Positions 5,345 to 6,263 of a stretch of DNA of 6,263 nucleotides are shown here, piece after piece. The stretch's first letter is position 1, and each line of letters opens with the position of its first letter. Source of the stretch: an uncultured Bacillota bacterium. Its GTDB lineage: Bacteria > Bacillota > Clostridia > Peptostreptococcales > Anaerovoracaceae. The notes beneath the pieces are model-generated. The model had not been told where the DNA came from, did no database searches, and saw nothing but the letters and a program-made list of their open reading frames with translations. The stretch spans positions 1 to 6,263 of the forward strand of contig CAMYWZ010000070.1 of assembly GCA_947302945.1 (NCBI GenBank), read 5' to 3'. Both the position numbers and the translations under genes were made by a program.

Positions 5345-6130
5345 ATGATCAAAGACAGATACAACAAACCGCCTGTGCGCTTTGAATCAAGCGCTGTAAG
5401 CGCCGCAAAGACCGTGGACGCGGAGGAGATCTTCGCAGGCGACCCGACCCTCAAAGCCCAGGTGCTCGAAGCCAACCTGCGCCTTGCAAGCACCGGCCTT
5501 GCACCCCTCACCTGGGGCAACGTCTCGCAGCGCGACGCGAGCGGCCGCTGCATGCTCATCAAGCCCAGCGGCGTCCCCTACGACACCATGCGCGAGGACG
5601 ATCTGGTCCTGGTGGACATAGCCACCGGAGCCGTCGTCTGGGGCGACCGCAGGCCTTCGTCGGACACCGACACCCACCTGGCGCTGTACCGGGCCTTCCC
5701 CGTCATCGGCGCCGTGGTCCACACCCACAGCAAGTTCGCAACCGTCTTCGCGCAGCTGAAAAGGGAGATCCCGGCCCTGGGCACCACCCACGCGGACCAC
5801 TTCTATGGTCCCGTGCCCTGCACCAGGCCGCTGACAAAAGCGGAAGTGAACGGCGACTACGAGGCCAACACCGGCAGGGTCATAATCGAGCGCTTCGCGG
5901 GGCTCGACCCCGAAGCCATGCCGGCGGTCCTGGTCGGCTCGCACGGCCCCTTCACCTGGGGCGCCAATGCCAAAAAAGCCGTCGACAATTCCGTCGCCCT
6001 CGAGGCCTGCGCGGAGATGGCCTGGCACGTCCTGATGATGGACCCGCACTGCCCGTCCGTGGACCAGTACCTTTTGGACAAGCACTTTTACCGCAAGCAC
6101 GGCGCCAACGCCTACTACGGACAGAAATAA
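5345..6130 (+). CDS. araD: L-ribulose-5-phosphate 4-epimerase
   Basis: This zinc enzyme of the class II aldolase/adducin family epimerises L-ribulose 5-phosphate to D-xylulose 5-phosphate, which enters the pentose phosphate pathway. Conserved stretches are TWGNVS (56-61), IKPSGVPYD (72-80) and RPSSDTDTHLALYRAFP (103-119). The expected zinc ligands are His126 and His128 in VVHTHS and His200 in GSHGPF. Asp107 matches E. coli Asp76, Asp151 in THADHFYG matches catalytic Asp120, and Tyr258 near the C-terminus matches Tyr229. At 261 residues it is about 30 longer than E. coli AraD (231), because the N-terminus carries roughly 31 extra residues before LKAQVLEANL. The chosen ATG has GGGAG (5332-5336) 8 nt upstream and lies 24 bp after araA, so the extension looks real. 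The closely related UlaF/SgbE epimerases are less likely next to araA. Confidence 0.94.
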   Translation: MIKDRYNKPPVRFESSAVSAAKTVDAEEIFAGDPTLKAQVLEANLRLASTGLAPLTWGNVSQRDASGRCMLIKPSGVPYDTMREDDLVLVDIATGAVVWGDRRPSSDTDTHLALYRAFPVIGAVVHTHSKFATVFAQLKREIPALGTTHADHFYGPVPCTRPLTKAEVNGDYEANTGRVIIERFAGLDPEAMPAVLVGSHGPFTWGANAKKAVDNSVALEACAEMAWHVLMMDPHCPSVDQYLLDKHFYRKHGANAYYGQK

Positions 6131-6142
6131 AGGAGGACAGCT

Positions 6143-6263
6143 ATGATAAAGGAAACAAAAGTTGAAAACGGCTGGCTGAAGGGCATACCCGGAGCCGACC
6201 CCAGAGTCATGGTATACAGAGGAGTGCCTTTCGCGGCACCCCCTGTCGGCGAGAACCGCTGGA
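6143..6263 (+). CDS. Type B carboxylesterase, N-terminal fragment
   Basis: The first 40 residues of a gene running off the right edge can be read. It starts at ATG 6143 with a strong AGGAGG (6131-6136) 6 nt upstream, and begins 12 bp after the araD stop, so it is almost certainly in the same transcript. GWLKGIPG (10-17) and VYRGVPFAAPPVGENRW (24-40) match the N-terminal signature of COesterase (PF00135) proteins, where an FKGIPYA-PPVG-RW pattern precedes the alpha/beta hydrolase core. The catalytic Ser, Glu/Asp and His lie beyond the window. No signal peptide is seen, so a cytoplasmic esterase is likely. In an arabinose operon it may deacylate imported sugar esters from hemicellulose; that role is inferred from position only. 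Confidence 0.85.
   Translation, partial: MIKETKVENGWLKGIPGADPRVMVYRGVPFAAPPVGENRW

Overview
The window looks like a chromosomal stretch of a GC-rich, carbohydrate-using anaerobe, most likely a Clostridia-type member of the Bacillota. The reasons are strong AGGAG-type ribosome binding sites, sigma-A-like promoters with 17-bp spacers, a lipid-anchored ABC solute-binding protein, and an ara operon built around the long FGGY-type kinase found in gut Bacillota and Bacteroidota. The taxonomic call is an inference from these traits.

Left part (1-656, minus strand): the window opens inside the 5' portion of a solute-binding lipoprotein gene of the ABC_sub_bind/TrpX-like family. Between its promoter (554-582) and its start codon lies a leader of about 180 nt with the parts of a classical ribosome-mediated attenuator. 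There is a 24-codon leader peptide with its own ribosome binding site and a run reading YGYYYYYRRR. An antiterminator helix uses the 3' end of the leader-peptide cistron, and a competing intrinsic terminator ends just before the gene's ribosome binding site. This points to control by charged tRNA-Tyr, and so to a tyrosine or aromatic amino acid transporter. It is the most interesting signal in the window.

Middle (657-2079): a cytoplasmic serine hydrolase of the beta-lactamase/class C esterase superfamily is transcribed leftward. Its promoter is back to back with the rightward ara promoter in a 232-bp intergenic region. That region also holds a 17-bp near-perfect palindrome over the ara -10 element and phased TTTTGCC repeats around the -35, both plausible regulator sites. 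No regulator gene lies in the window.

Right part (2080-6263, plus strand): an arabinose operon, araB (FGGY L-ribulokinase), araA (L-arabinose isomerase) and araD (L-ribulose-5-phosphate 4-epimerase). Together they convert L-arabinose to D-xylulose 5-phosphate. A type B carboxylesterase gene, cut by the window edge, follows directly and is probably cotranscribed, which suggests use of esterified plant polysaccharides. The 145-bp araB-araA gap carries a REP/BIME-like element: two 30-bp palindromic units in inverted orientation, 29 of 30 bases identical, enclosing three smaller dyads. A third copy of the same repeat lies between the attenuated transporter gene and the serine hydrolase.
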